From NCBI GenBank assembly GCA_019694675.1, contig JAIBBK010000013.1:21509-85508 (forward strand): DNA of 64,000 nt, given 5' to 3'. This DNA is from Ignavibacteria bacterium (GTDB lineage Bacteria; Bacteroidota; Ignavibacteria; Tepidaquicellales; Tepidaquicellaceae). Shown here piece by piece: positions 1 to 8,275 of this stretch (its first letter is position 1; each line of letters starts with the position of its first letter). A program made the translations under genes and the position numbers. The notes beneath the pieces are model-generated. The model saw nothing but the letters and a program-made list of their open reading frames with translations. It was not told the origin of the DNA and did not search any database.

Positions 1-189
1 GCTCCCGTCATCGCCCGGCGCCGCAAGCCCCATAGTTATTATTCCGCCTGTTGATGTACCTGATATCAGATCGAACACCTGACAGAGCGGATATCCGAGT
101 TGCTGTTCTATGAAAGAGAGTATCGTGCAGGGAATGATCCCTCTTATACCTCCGCCGTCTATTGAGAGAATTCTAAGCTGCGGTTTCAT
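1..189 (-). CDS. Patatin-like phospholipase, N-terminal fragment
   Basis: This is the first 63 codons of a gene that continues beyond the left edge of the window. The ATG is at 189-187 and the frame stays open to base 1. The translation carries both hallmarks of the patatin family: the glycine-rich oxyanion motif DGGGIRG at residues 11-17 and the nucleophile elbow GTSTG at residues 44-48, whose serine would be the catalytic nucleophile of the Ser-Asp dyad. Family members are lipid acyl hydrolases. There is no signal peptide in the visible part, so a cytoplasmic or membrane-associated enzyme is inferred. The catalytic Asp and the C-terminal half lie outside the window. Confidence 0.85.
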   Translation of the reverse strand, partial: MKPQLRILSIDGGGIRGIIPCTILSFIEQQLGYPLCQVFDLISGTSTGGIITMGLAAPGDDGS

Positions 190-216
190 GTCTGATTTGT
201 TTTGAATGGCTGATAT

Positions 217-1824
217 TTACGGAACGATCTTTTGAACAAAGTTGAAAGCGTTGTTGTCGCATAATGATGCATCCGAAGCATCGGTGACGTTATCACCGTT
301 TACGTCTGATCTTACATAGCCCGCGATAAAATTGAATGAGTCATTATCAATTATGTTAAGGTCTGCTCCGTCAACGGTACCGTCCTGATTCACGTCTCCG
401 CCGTAAAATGCATATCTGACCGGCGAAAGGTCAACCTGCTTCATGTTGTTTCCAAACGCCTGCGCGGCAGATGCGGTGAAATCGAAACTTGCAAGTGAAG
501 ATGAAAAAGTGACTCCGGAGGATCTGCTCCATGTCTCAATTGAGTTTCTGTGTTTCAGCATAATCAGGTATTTTCTCGAGTTGACTGCTTTTGTGAACTT
601 CAGCGAAGCCGAACCGGAACTGCTCATCATTGCAATAGCGGAGTCAATGACAGTGAATGGAGAAATCGTATCTCGAAGATAAGCCCTCAGAGTATCCTGC
701 CTCATCATATTCGTGACCGGGTCGTAGAATCCTTCAAGCAGGCACGTCAGACTGAGGACCTGCGATGGCCTGAATATGCTGTTGAAACTGTTTGCATATT
801 CATATCTCGAAGCGCAATTTGCCACAGCATCCCAGTTTACAGACCAGTCCATCATTCCTCTCAGTCCCGGATACACCCCAGTCCTCGTGTATCTTGCCGG
901 CTTTGGTGAAAGGCCCCTGAGATAGTTGATCGCCGCTTTGACTGAATCAGGAACTATGTATCCACCGCCTGCAGCGTTTGGGCATGCTGGCAATCCCACT
1001 GCTACCTGGTCCGCACGCAGTCCCGTGAAGTAGCCGCCTGCCGTGTTGAATCCGTGGATCACCGCTTCGGTTTGTGAAAGAATGAAATCAACGGTGCCCT
1101 GAAAATAAATATTGCCGTCAATCCCGTACATGCTTCCTGAGTTGTACAGCTGAACATGCAGAATCTCAATTGAATCCCTCAATGCATGAATCACAGGAAG
1201 ATACGCGCCCCAGACTCCGGCATACGCAGACATTCCTCCCTGCACATAAGCTGTCTCGGGCGCCATCGTGAGAAGCATTTTCTTTCCGAACTGTGCCCTG
1301 TACAGATCCATGATCTTTCTCACCGCGTAGATGAGGTTGATTATTTTGGCATCAACCGGATTGGCGATCGTTCCGCCGCTCAGCGACAATGAACTTCCCT
1401 CAAGGTCAATATCCATTCCGTCAAATCCGTAGTAGCTGATAATGGACATCATTGAAGAGATGAAAACATTTCTCTTTACAGTGTCGGGAAGTTCAACGGG
1501 ATCATTTGCGCCTCCGATAGAGATAAGCACCTTCTTACCTCTCATGTGCATAGTGTCTATCTTCTTTTTAAAGTCAGACTGCGATATGCCGTCCGGAACG
1601 AAAGTCATGTTATACGTCGTGCCGGAAGCCGGTATGGCAAATGCGACCTGGATAACGTTGTAGCTTGTATCAATTTGGGTCAGCGGAATATACGGGCACT
1701 GAAAGTCGTTCCAGTTTTGCCAGTAACCCACGAGCGCAGGGGCGGGTGCCTGAGCATTTACAGCTGAACCGGTTCCAAGAAAGATCAGGGCAGAAAATAC
1801 CGCAATAGTCAGTGATCTGTTCAT
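217..1824 (-). CDS. Secreted GH18 chitinase-like protein with C-terminal dockerin-type module
   Basis: This is an exported glycoside hydrolase family 18 protein of 535 aa from the ATG at 1824. An in-frame ATG at 1854 would add 10 residues before the signal peptide, so the internal start is preferred. A signal peptide (MNRSLTIAVFSALIFLGTG...) is followed by a TIM-barrel domain with the GH18 signature DGMDIDLE near residues 135-142, whose final Glu is the expected proton donor. KVLISIGG (about 98-105) is the usual beta-3 motif. The C-terminal about 190 residues form a separate module with HRNSIETWS and two dockerin-like calcium loops (DVNQDGTVDGAD and DVNGDNVTDASD). The same module ends the protein at 61063-63033. 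There is no NYPNPFNP sorting domain. Chitinase activity is inferred from the family; endo-N-acetylglucosaminidase activity is possible. Confidence 0.88.
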   Translation of the reverse strand: MNRSLTIAVFSALIFLGTGSAVNAQAPAPALVGYWQNWNDFQCPYIPLTQIDTSYNVIQVAFAIPASGTTYNMTFVPDGISQSDFKKKIDTMHMRGKKVLISIGGANDPVELPDTVKRNVFISSMMSIISYYGFDGMDIDLEGSSLSLSGGTIANPVDAKIINLIYAVRKIMDLYRAQFGKKMLLTMAPETAYVQGGMSAYAGVWGAYLPVIHALRDSIEILHVQLYNSGSMYGIDGNIYFQGTVDFILSQTEAVIHGFNTAGGYFTGLRADQVAVGLPACPNAAGGGYIVPDSVKAAINYLRGLSPKPARYTRTGVYPGLRGMMDWSVNWDAVANCASRYEYANSFNSIFRPSQVLSLTCLLEGFYDPVTNMMRQDTLRAYLRDTISPFTVIDSAIAMMSSSGSASLKFTKAVNSRKYLIMLKHRNSIETWSRSSGVTFSSSLASFDFTASAAQAFGNNMKQVDLSPVRYAFYGGDVNQDGTVDGADLNIIDNDSFNFIAGYVRSDVNGDNVTDASDASLCDNNAFNFVQKIVP

Positions 1825-2007
1825 TCTGATTTGATTGGTAAAGAAATAAGGCACGGCGGCTTATGCCATTTGCCGGGTATCTTGGGTTTTGTGGATAAAC
1901 TAAACTGACATTGCTATTTCTGCAACTTAAAAATTAATCACATAATGCTTCCGGTATCAAAGTGCAAAGGTGGAAGTGACTCGGCTATGCGGCCTTCAGT
2001 CACTGAC

Positions 2008-3525
2008 TTACCGCTTTATTCGATTTGTTTTCTTCCTCTTTGCGGCCGAATTCAGTTCCTTAACTTTCTCTATCAGCCACACCTTGTTTGAAATGTCATT
2101 CTCAAGAAGTCTCTCTATCTCGGCGCACTCGCTGATGTTGCCGGAATTTCTGACCGAATACAATTTGGAAACGGCAGTCAGGAAATTTCTGTACTTGGCT
2201 TTTTCTTTCTTGGACAGAGTAGAATCATTTCTGAGCAGGTGCCTGTAAGTGTCCAGCAATGACCTCATAGTACCGTCAAGCCCTTTTTCATATGCTGTCA
2301 TCAGCATAAGGTCTTTTATCTCGAACTTGAGCAGGAAGTGATTCAGCTTCACTTTCTGGCAGTTCTCCATTGCCTCATCATACTGATTGCTGTGAAAGCA
2401 AAGCAGGGCCCTTGCATAAAGGTCCATGTTATCTCTCTTATCTGCTGGAATCTCATTTCTGAAATTCTCGATAATGTAACGTGCATACCCGAATTCCTTC
2501 AGTTTGAGCGACTGCAGGATGATCGTCCTGTAAAGTTCCACAGGGATGTGAGCCGCGACTCCGGGTTTATAATACCCTTTTTCCAGTATGAACTTATAGA
2601 CATTAAAGAGCTCTCTGTCAAAAGTCGAAATGCCTCCGTGTTCATCGATCTTATTCATGCAGTATTTGACAAGCCTGATAAGATGAAACCTCACATCGTG
2701 CGAATTCAGAATGCCGAGGAGCTTCATCAGTACCTTTTTGTATCTGAAGTAATTTGCCTCATCGCCGGTATCCGAAAAGCACTTGAACATCGCTTCGTGA
2801 ATTTCAAAGGTCGCTGAGAGATGACTGCCTTTTGCCTCCCTCACAAACAGCTTGATCAGGCTTTCGAAATCAATGGCTTCAAAAAGCTTTTCCGTGAATG
2901 ACTTTTGAGGAGGCGGTGAAAAAGTCCGGTTCACGGTGAGAACGTTTTCGTACTGCCTTACAAGTTCCTTAACAAAGAAACCCGCAATGTACATTGCCCG
3001 CTCATCAAGAAAGGTGTTGAATTCATTTGCATAATTCCCCCCGCTCTTGAGTTTTGTAACGGCAAGCCAGTTGCACTTATCTACTAACAGGTTTGACGAA
3101 TCAAGAAAATGGTCCGCTCCGAATGATTCAGGATTCTGCAGATACTTTTCGGCAGTTTTGATGTTCTTTTCCATAAGCTTCCAAAGATCCCTGCGAAAGT
3201 ACTCTTCTCTCAGCAAATCCCATTTTATAGGAATCTTCTTTGCTAAGTTGATACTGATAAGATAAGCGTCAAGCGCTTCTGCAAGATCTGCAAACAGATT
3301 CTTCATGGAAGAACGGTTATACTTCAGATGAGGAGCGATCTCCTTGCTGAGCGATTCCTCGGTAACCCCGTCCATTTGGAATTCCGGATGGTATACAACC
3401 AGTTTGCTGAACAGTGCGGCTACTTTCGGGCTTGGATTTGTATATGCAGAATTCATGAAGGTAGCACAGTCTGACAACTCTGACTTTGTAAGCGACTTTA
3501 AGATCTCAATAGCTTTATAGTTCAT
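2008..3525 (-). CDS. Conserved protein of unknown function, about 500-aa alpha-helical family
   Basis: This is a 505-aa protein with no signal peptide, no membrane segment and no catalytic motif I recognise. The sequence is Leu/Lys/Glu-rich and looks helical throughout, possibly TPR-like repeats in the C-terminal half, where FGYARYIIENFRNEIP is followed by a segment ending YARALLCFHSNQYDEAME. The N-terminal 100 residues have a pattern (short helix, then TNPSPKVAALFSKL, then HPEF, then a run ending LFADLAEALDAYLIS) that is matched by the protein at 40682-42157. The two also align at the C-terminus (KAKYRNFLTAVSKLYSV against HAKQFSNFVNCIAKLFTV). They therefore appear to be paralogues. The gene stands alone on the minus strand with about 1.2 kb of gene-free DNA upstream. 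Function is unknown; a cytoplasmic scaffold or regulator is only a guess. Confidence 0.85.
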   Translation of the reverse strand: MNYKAIEILKSLTKSELSDCATFMNSAYTNPSPKVAALFSKLVVYHPEFQMDGVTEESLSKEIAPHLKYNRSSMKNLFADLAEALDAYLISINLAKKIPIKWDLLREEYFRRDLWKLMEKNIKTAEKYLQNPESFGADHFLDSSNLLVDKCNWLAVTKLKSGGNYANEFNTFLDERAMYIAGFFVKELVRQYENVLTVNRTFSPPPQKSFTEKLFEAIDFESLIKLFVREAKGSHLSATFEIHEAMFKCFSDTGDEANYFRYKKVLMKLLGILNSHDVRFHLIRLVKYCMNKIDEHGGISTFDRELFNVYKFILEKGYYKPGVAAHIPVELYRTIILQSLKLKEFGYARYIIENFRNEIPADKRDNMDLYARALLCFHSNQYDEAMENCQKVKLNHFLLKFEIKDLMLMTAYEKGLDGTMRSLLDTYRHLLRNDSTLSKKEKAKYRNFLTAVSKLYSVRNSGNISECAEIERLLENDISNKVWLIEKVKELNSAAKRKKTNRIKR

Positions 3526-3766
3526 AGTCTAATTAGGGCTATCTGCCTTTTAATAATTTTATTAAAGCTATTTACAAGCATGATTTTTTTCAAGCAACTA
3601 TTGAACTTCCGGAGAGCAGCCCGATTTTGCCAAGCGACTTTTGGACTTATTTTTCTTTTGACAAGTAAGGAGTAATTGATAAATTGCGGAGCTATCATAG
3701 AAGATTAGATTCAAATAGAGGAAGAAAGCCGGGTTCAGGATTAGATTTTCCCAAATATCTGATTTA

Positions 3767-3810
3767 TGCCGGACAGTGCGAACCTGGCTACACAAAATGA
3801 CTGTCCGGCA
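3767..3810. repeat. Inverted repeat, 11-bp perfect arms
   Basis: TGCCGGACAGT at 3767-3777 is the exact reverse complement of ACTGTCCGGCA at 3800-3810, with a 22-nt loop. The downstream arm is followed by ATTTTATTTA, so a plus-strand transcript would end like a weak intrinsic terminator, although no plus-strand gene is seen before it. It could equally be an operator or part of a structured RNA. Confidence 0.6.
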
Positions 3811-4320
3811 ATTTTATTTATGAAAGTCACAGCTTAGTTATCGGAGTTTCAAATATCAGATTCAGCACCCTTTTGCAACAGGGATATTACTCCATTCTTA
3901 TCCGATATTTTCAGACGAAGCTGTAGAGATTAGTTCCAGCCGGCAATCGCACATATCTGTGTGCTCTCCGGTCAATTATTAAGGTCCATTTATTAACCTA
4001 TTTTAGAATAGCAATATGGGTAGATACAAATCCGTTCTCTTAGCTTACTCTGTTCACTTAGCCAGTTCAGTGGCTGCCCTTGCCGGTAGATTTTCGGCAT
4101 CAGTAATTACCTTATCTCTTCTCGTTCAGTCCTTACACTCTTTGTCCGGCAGATCATACAGGAATCTGAGATCAAAGATACGTTCCGGACTCGCACCGGT
4201 AATTGTGATCTCAACACTTGTTGTAGCGATCTATGTGTCCGCATTCTTTGATAACATTTGGTGGGTACTGATATATGAAGGGACTGTGTTGGTTGACTTA
4301 TTCCCGGAATAGATATGAAA

Positions 4321-4358
4321 CGGAAGTTTTTTGAGCGACTATTCAAAAAAAATTTCCG
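4321..4358. repeat. Long imperfect hairpin, A/T-rich stem
   Basis: CGGAA (4321-4325) pairs with TTCCG (4354-4358), and TTTTTTGA (4327-4334) pairs with TCAAAAAA (4343-4350), leaving a small internal loop and an 8-nt apical loop. It belongs to the hairpin-rich interval before secA. No function can be assigned from sequence. Confidence 0.55.
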
Positions 4359-4440
4359 TACGGGAGACTGGGTATTTACTTAAATTGAATAACAAATTTC
4401 AGTTGAAGGCCGCTTTCGCACCTTAGTAAGAAGCATTCAT

Positions 4441-4485
4441 CATAGCCTGCCGGTTGTCAGCTATGTCCGGTAAACCGTACATAGC
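4441..4485. repeat. Two mutually exclusive hairpins
   Basis: CATAGC at 4441-4446, GCTATG at 4460-4465 and CATAGC at 4480-4485 share pairing partners. The middle segment can pair with either flank but not both. The downstream hairpin is the better one: GCTATGT/ACATAGC plus CGG/CCG across one mismatch, with a 4-nt loop. This layout resembles a switch between alternative folds, but it lies about 260 nt upstream of secA and no ligand-binding consensus is recognised. Confidence 0.45.
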
Positions 4486-4558
4486 ATCCTCCGGAATTCC
4501 TTGTTTGGTTATAGCCTGCAAAAATGTGAAACGCGGCTTTTTCTGAAATTCTGCAATA

Positions 4559-4580
4559 CGGTCTTTAATCTGAAAGACCG
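4559..4580. repeat. Perfect 8-bp hairpin
   Basis: CGGTCTTT at 4559-4566 and AAAGACCG at 4573-4580 form a perfect stem around a 6-nt loop (AATCTG). There is no T tract on either side, so it is not a standard intrinsic terminator. It lies 165 nt before the secA start codon and could be in its leader. Confidence 0.5.
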
Positions 4581-4744
4581 CCAATCTTCGCTCACCGCCT
4601 GATTTTTAACCTGAACCGCCCGGATATGGGAATTTTCGGTGATTTTGGGTAATCTTAATGCTTGAGCAGACAACTTTTTGTTTTTCTTTTCGTCTCACTA
4701 AATAGTAAATTGAAGCCCAAAATTTAACCACACAATAGAACTGC

Positions 4745-7700
4745 ATGCTAAGTTTTATCAAGAAACTCTTCCCTTCCAAGCACGAAAAGGACATCAATTC
4801 GATACAACCCTTGGTAGAGGAGATAAATGCGAAATTTGAGGAATTTGACAATCTGACCGATGAACAACTCCGGGCAAAGACCGCCGAATTCAAAGAGAAG
4901 ATCGTTTCAGAGACATCCGAAACATCAGGAAGAATATCCGAAATTCAGGCAAAGCTGAAAGAAGAGGTTCCCCATAACGAAAGAATGGACCTTTATGATG
5001 AGCTCGACAAACTTGAAAAGGAGAAGTACGAAATAACTTCCGCCGTTCTTGACGAGATATTGCCGGAGGCCTTTGCGGTAGTTAAGCAGGCTTGCAAGCG
5101 GCTCGTTGGCAAGGAATGGGAAGCCGCAGGAAACAAGATCAGATGGAACATGGTGCCGTATGATGTTCAGCTTATCGGCGGCATTGTTCTTCATCAGGGC
5201 AAGATCTCCGAAATGGCTACAGGTGAAGGTAAGACCCTTGTTGCCACGCTTCCCATGTACCTCAATGCTTTGGCCGGAAGAGGAGTTCACCTTGTAACCG
5301 TAAACGATTATCTTGCCAAACGCGACAGTGAATGGATGGGAGAAGTTTATAAGTTCCTCGGCCTTACGGTGGGTGTGATCCTCAATGATATGGATTCCAA
5401 CAAGCGGCGCGAAATGTACAATTGCGACATCACCTACGGCACCAATAATGAATTCGGATTCGACTACCTCAGGGATAACATGGTGGTTGACAAGTCATTT
5501 CTCGTGCAGCGTGAACACTTTTACGCTATCGTTGACGAAGTTGACTCTGTTCTGATTGATGAAGCAAGAACTCCGCTCATTATCTCCGGGCCTGTGGAAG
5601 CTCCTACACACAAATTTGATGAACTGAATGTGCGTGTGAAGCGGCTGGTGGATGCACAGAGAAGTCTTGTAAATACGCTTGCCGGAGAAGCCGAGAAGAT
5701 AGTCGAGAAAGAGAATCCGTCAAAAGAAGAGCTTACAAAAGCCGGGCTTGCGATCTACCGTTCGAGCAGGGCGCTTCCGAAACATAAGAAACTGCAGAAG
5801 CTGCTCAGCGATCCGTCTAACAAGAAACTCATGCTTTCAACAGAGGCGGAATACCTGCGCGACAATGCGAAAAACCTCCACATTGTTGACGACGAACTTT
5901 ACTTCACAATTGACGAGAAGTCGCACATAACCGACCTCACGGAAAAAGGAAGGGAATTCCTTGCGCCAAGTTCGGTGGAAAGGGACTTCTTCACACTGCC
6001 CGATATGGGCAGTGAGTTTGCTGCAATTGAGAATGATGAAGGCCTTTCAGTTGAGGAGAAGGAGATGAAGAAGGATGATATTACTAAGGTATATGCTGAG
6101 AGAAGCGACAGGCTTCATACCGTTCATCAGCTTCTGAAGGCTTACGGCCTGTATGAAAAGGACGTTGACTATGTTGTTCAGGACGGCAAGGTGATGATCG
6201 TGGATGAATTCACCGGAAGAATTCTCTCCGGCAGGAGATACTCCGAAGGACTTCACCAGGCAATTGAAGCCAAGGAAAATGTTCATGTGGAAAAAGATAC
6301 GCAGACACTTGCCACTATCACGCTCCAGAACTATTTCAGGCTTTACAAGAAACTTGCCGGTATGACGGGAACTGCGGAAACAGAAGCATCAGAGTTCTTC
6401 GACATCTACAAGCTTGATGTAACTGTGATTCCCACAAACAGGGAATGCATTCGGGATGATGTGAATGATGTAATTTACAAGACAAAGAGAGAGAAGTACA
6501 ATGCGGTGATCGATGAGATTGTGGCAATGAAAGAAAAGCGCAGGCCGGTGCTTGTAGGAACCACAAGCGTTGAAGTATCAGAAACAATATCACGGCTTCT
6601 CAAGCGAAGAAGCATCCATCACGAAGTTCTGAACGCCAAACAGCATCAGAGGGAAGCTCAGATCGTTGAGAATGCGGGACTGCCCGGGGCAGTTACAATT
6701 GCAACAAACATGGCCGGGCGCGGCACCGACATCAAGCTCGGTCCGGGTGTTTCCGAAGCGGGAGGACTGCACATAATAGGAACCGAGAGGCATGAGTCAC
6801 GGAGGATTGACCGTCAGCTTCGCGGCCGTGCAGGCAGGCAGGGCGATCCCGGCTCTTCAAAGTTCTACCTTTCGCTTGAGGATGACCTGATGCGGCTTTT
6901 CGGAAGCGAGAGGATTGCAAGCGTAATGCAAAGGCTTGGAATCGAAGAAGGCGAAGCGATAGAGCATAAGATGATCACGAGTTCCGTGGAGAGGGCGCAG
7001 AAGAAGGTTGAAGAGAACAACTTTGCCATCAGAAAAAGACTGCTTGAGTATGACAACGTGATGAATCAGCAAAGGGAAGTGATATATTCAAAGAGACGTC
7101 AGGCGCTGATGGGTGAAAGGCTCAAGGATGAGATTCTGGAAATGGTTTCAAAGTCGGCGGAGGATATAGTTAAGAAGCATTATGAAGAAGGAGATATTGA
7201 AGGTCTGATAGATGAGGTTCAGAGGACATTTCTCGTAAGGCTCAGCATTTCTCCGGAACAGTTTCAGAGTATGGGCGAAGCCGGTCTGAGGGAATTGGTG
7301 GTGAAAGAAGCTACAGATTTCTACAACAGGAAGGAAGAAAGATACGGTGCAGACCTCATGGGGCAGATCGAAAGGTTTGCAATGCTGAGCATCATAGATG
7401 AAAAATGGAAAGAGCACCTCAGAGAGATGGACGATCTTAAGGAAGGGATCAACTTCCGGGCATACGGTCAGAAGGACCCGCTGATCGAATACAAGAGCGA
7501 CGGCTTCAAACTGTTTGTTGAGATGCTTGATTCACTGAACGCCGCGGTTGTTAACTTCATCTACAAATTCACCGCACAGGCTCCGGAAGAGGCAAAGACA
7601 GCAAGAGCGCCCATGCAGCCAAGCCCGTCGAGGATGAGAACATACCATCAGTCGTCCGAAGGAATGGGTTATATTGGCGGAGGTGAACAGCCGGAACAGG

Positions 7701-7828
7701 ATCCCAACGCCAGGCACACTCCGGTCAAAGTTGGTGAAAAGATAGGAAGGAATGACCCTTGCTTCTGCGGAAGCGGCAAGAAGTACAAGAACTGCCATGG
7801 CAGGACAAGCAAAGAAGCAGTCAACTGA
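4745..7828 (+). CDS. secA: Preprotein translocase motor ATPase SecA
   Basis: SecA drives unfolded preproteins through SecYEG. The 1027-aa protein has the complete architecture: Walker A GEGKT at about 160-164 within SEMATGEGKTLVATLP, the DEAD-type box in IVDEVDSVLIDEARTPL, the preprotein cross-linking region, the second RecA-like domain with LRGRAGRQGDPG, the helical scaffold and wing, and a C-terminal zinc-binding tail (DPCFCGSGKKYKNCHG) that binds SecB or phospholipid in other species. It is about 125 residues longer than E. coli SecA. Part of the extra length is a charged helical insert at roughly residues 55-100, as is usual in Bacteroidota. An essential housekeeping gene, consistent with the many Sec-exported proteins here. 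A small unknown gene follows at once and is probably cotranscribed. Confidence 0.98.
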   Translation: MLSFIKKLFPSKHEKDINSIQPLVEEINAKFEEFDNLTDEQLRAKTAEFKEKIVSETSETSGRISEIQAKLKEEVPHNERMDLYDELDKLEKEKYEITSAVLDEILPEAFAVVKQACKRLVGKEWEAAGNKIRWNMVPYDVQLIGGIVLHQGKISEMATGEGKTLVATLPMYLNALAGRGVHLVTVNDYLAKRDSEWMGEVYKFLGLTVGVILNDMDSNKRREMYNCDITYGTNNEFGFDYLRDNMVVDKSFLVQREHFYAIVDEVDSVLIDEARTPLIISGPVEAPTHKFDELNVRVKRLVDAQRSLVNTLAGEAEKIVEKENPSKEELTKAGLAIYRSSRALPKHKKLQKLLSDPSNKKLMLSTEAEYLRDNAKNLHIVDDELYFTIDEKSHITDLTEKGREFLAPSSVERDFFTLPDMGSEFAAIENDEGLSVEEKEMKKDDITKVYAERSDRLHTVHQLLKAYGLYEKDVDYVVQDGKVMIVDEFTGRILSGRRYSEGLHQAIEAKENVHVEKDTQTLATITLQNYFRLYKKLAGMTGTAETEASEFFDIYKLDVTVIPTNRECIRDDVNDVIYKTKREKYNAVIDEIVAMKEKRRPVLVGTTSVEVSETISRLLKRRSIHHEVLNAKQHQREAQIVENAGLPGAVTIATNMAGRGTDIKLGPGVSEAGGLHIIGTERHESRRIDRQLRGRAGRQGDPGSSKFYLSLEDDLMRLFGSERIASVMQRLGIEEGEAIEHKMITSSVERAQKKVEENNFAIRKRLLEYDNVMNQQREVIYSKRRQALMGERLKDEILEMVSKSAEDIVKKHYEEGDIEGLIDEVQRTFLVRLSISPEQFQSMGEAGLRELVVKEATDFYNRKEERYGADLMGQIERFAMLSIIDEKWKEHLREMDDLKEGINFRAYGQKDPLIEYKSDGFKLFVEMLDSLNAAVVNFIYKFTAQAPEEAKTARAPMQPSPSRMRTYHQSSEGMGYIGGGEQPEQDPNARHTPVKVGEKIGRNDPCFCGSGKKYKNCHGRTSKEAVN

Positions 7829-7831
7829 GTG

Positions 7832-8275
7832 ATGGATCTCAGCATAACAGATCCCGGGAAACTGACGGTACGTATTCAGGAACACATGGGCAGGAAGTTT
7901 TCAAATCCCGCCCATGTTTGTTTTCTGTTCACCGCTTCCGCCGCCGCCGGGAAGCTGAAGCATCTTGCAGACATCATGTTCACCGCCAAGTATGTGACCG
8001 GCCTAAAAAGGATCGCATCATACGGAAGTTACACGGAAGACGAATATGTAAAGAAGATATTCTCTGAATTTAATACAAACGTGCAGAAATTCATTACCAT
8101 GCTGGATGATCTTCTGGATGAATCCGAGGAGCCGGAGGCGAGAGAGCTGAGGACACTTTACCTGAAGATGGACCAGGAGAGTCTTGCAAGGTCGCTCGTT
8201 CTTGCAGAGGACCTGTCCCTGTGCAAGGAGTATTTCAACAGAATCGAAGATTCAGAAGGCAAAGAAGATTCATGA
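7832..8275 (+). CDS. Conserved hypothetical protein downstream of secA
   Basis: This 147-aa protein starts at the ATG at 7832, three nucleotides after the secA stop. A GTG immediately before it (7829) is an alternative start. It has no signal peptide or membrane helix, and the second half is strongly acidic (SEFNTNVQKFITMLDDLL followed by DESEEPEARELRTLYLKM). I recognise no domain. Its immediate coupling to secA implies cotranscription, but a role in export is only an inference. Its 3' end overlaps the convergent STAND regulator gene by 6 nt (8270-8275). Confidence 0.75.
   Translation: MDLSITDPGKLTVRIQEHMGRKFSNPAHVCFLFTASAAAGKLKHLADIMFTAKYVTGLKRIASYGSYTEDEYVKKIFSEFNTNVQKFITMLDDLLDESEEPEARELRTLYLKMDQESLARSLVLAEDLSLCKEYFNRIEDSEGKEDS

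Larger units (their letters stand above)
3526..4744. other. Gene-free, hairpin-rich interval upstream of secA
   Basis: About 1.2 kb with no coding region I can support: the short open frames do not resemble any family and lack the codon habit (CTG, AAG, ATC, TTC) of neighbouring genes. The interval does contain several clean inverted repeats: 3767-3777 with 3800-3810 (11-bp arms), 4321-4334 with 4343-4358 (interrupted arms), 4460-4466 with 4479-4485 (7-bp arms extended internally), and 4559-4566 with 4573-4580 (8-bp arms, 6-nt loop). It must also hold the promoters of secA and of the minus-strand gene ending at 2008. It may be a decayed region, a regulatory leader or an unrecognised RNA. Confidence 0.6.

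Noticed and set aside
3598..3795. 65-codon minus-strand open frame in the gap before secA
   Set aside because: Low-complexity, no family resemblance, overlaps a perfect inverted repeat; likely chance.
4016..4312. 98-codon plus-strand open frame with a hydrophobic middle
   Set aside because: It does not resemble a known family, its codon choice is unlike nearby genes, and an overlapping minus-strand frame (4107-4346) is equally open. Treated as non-coding.
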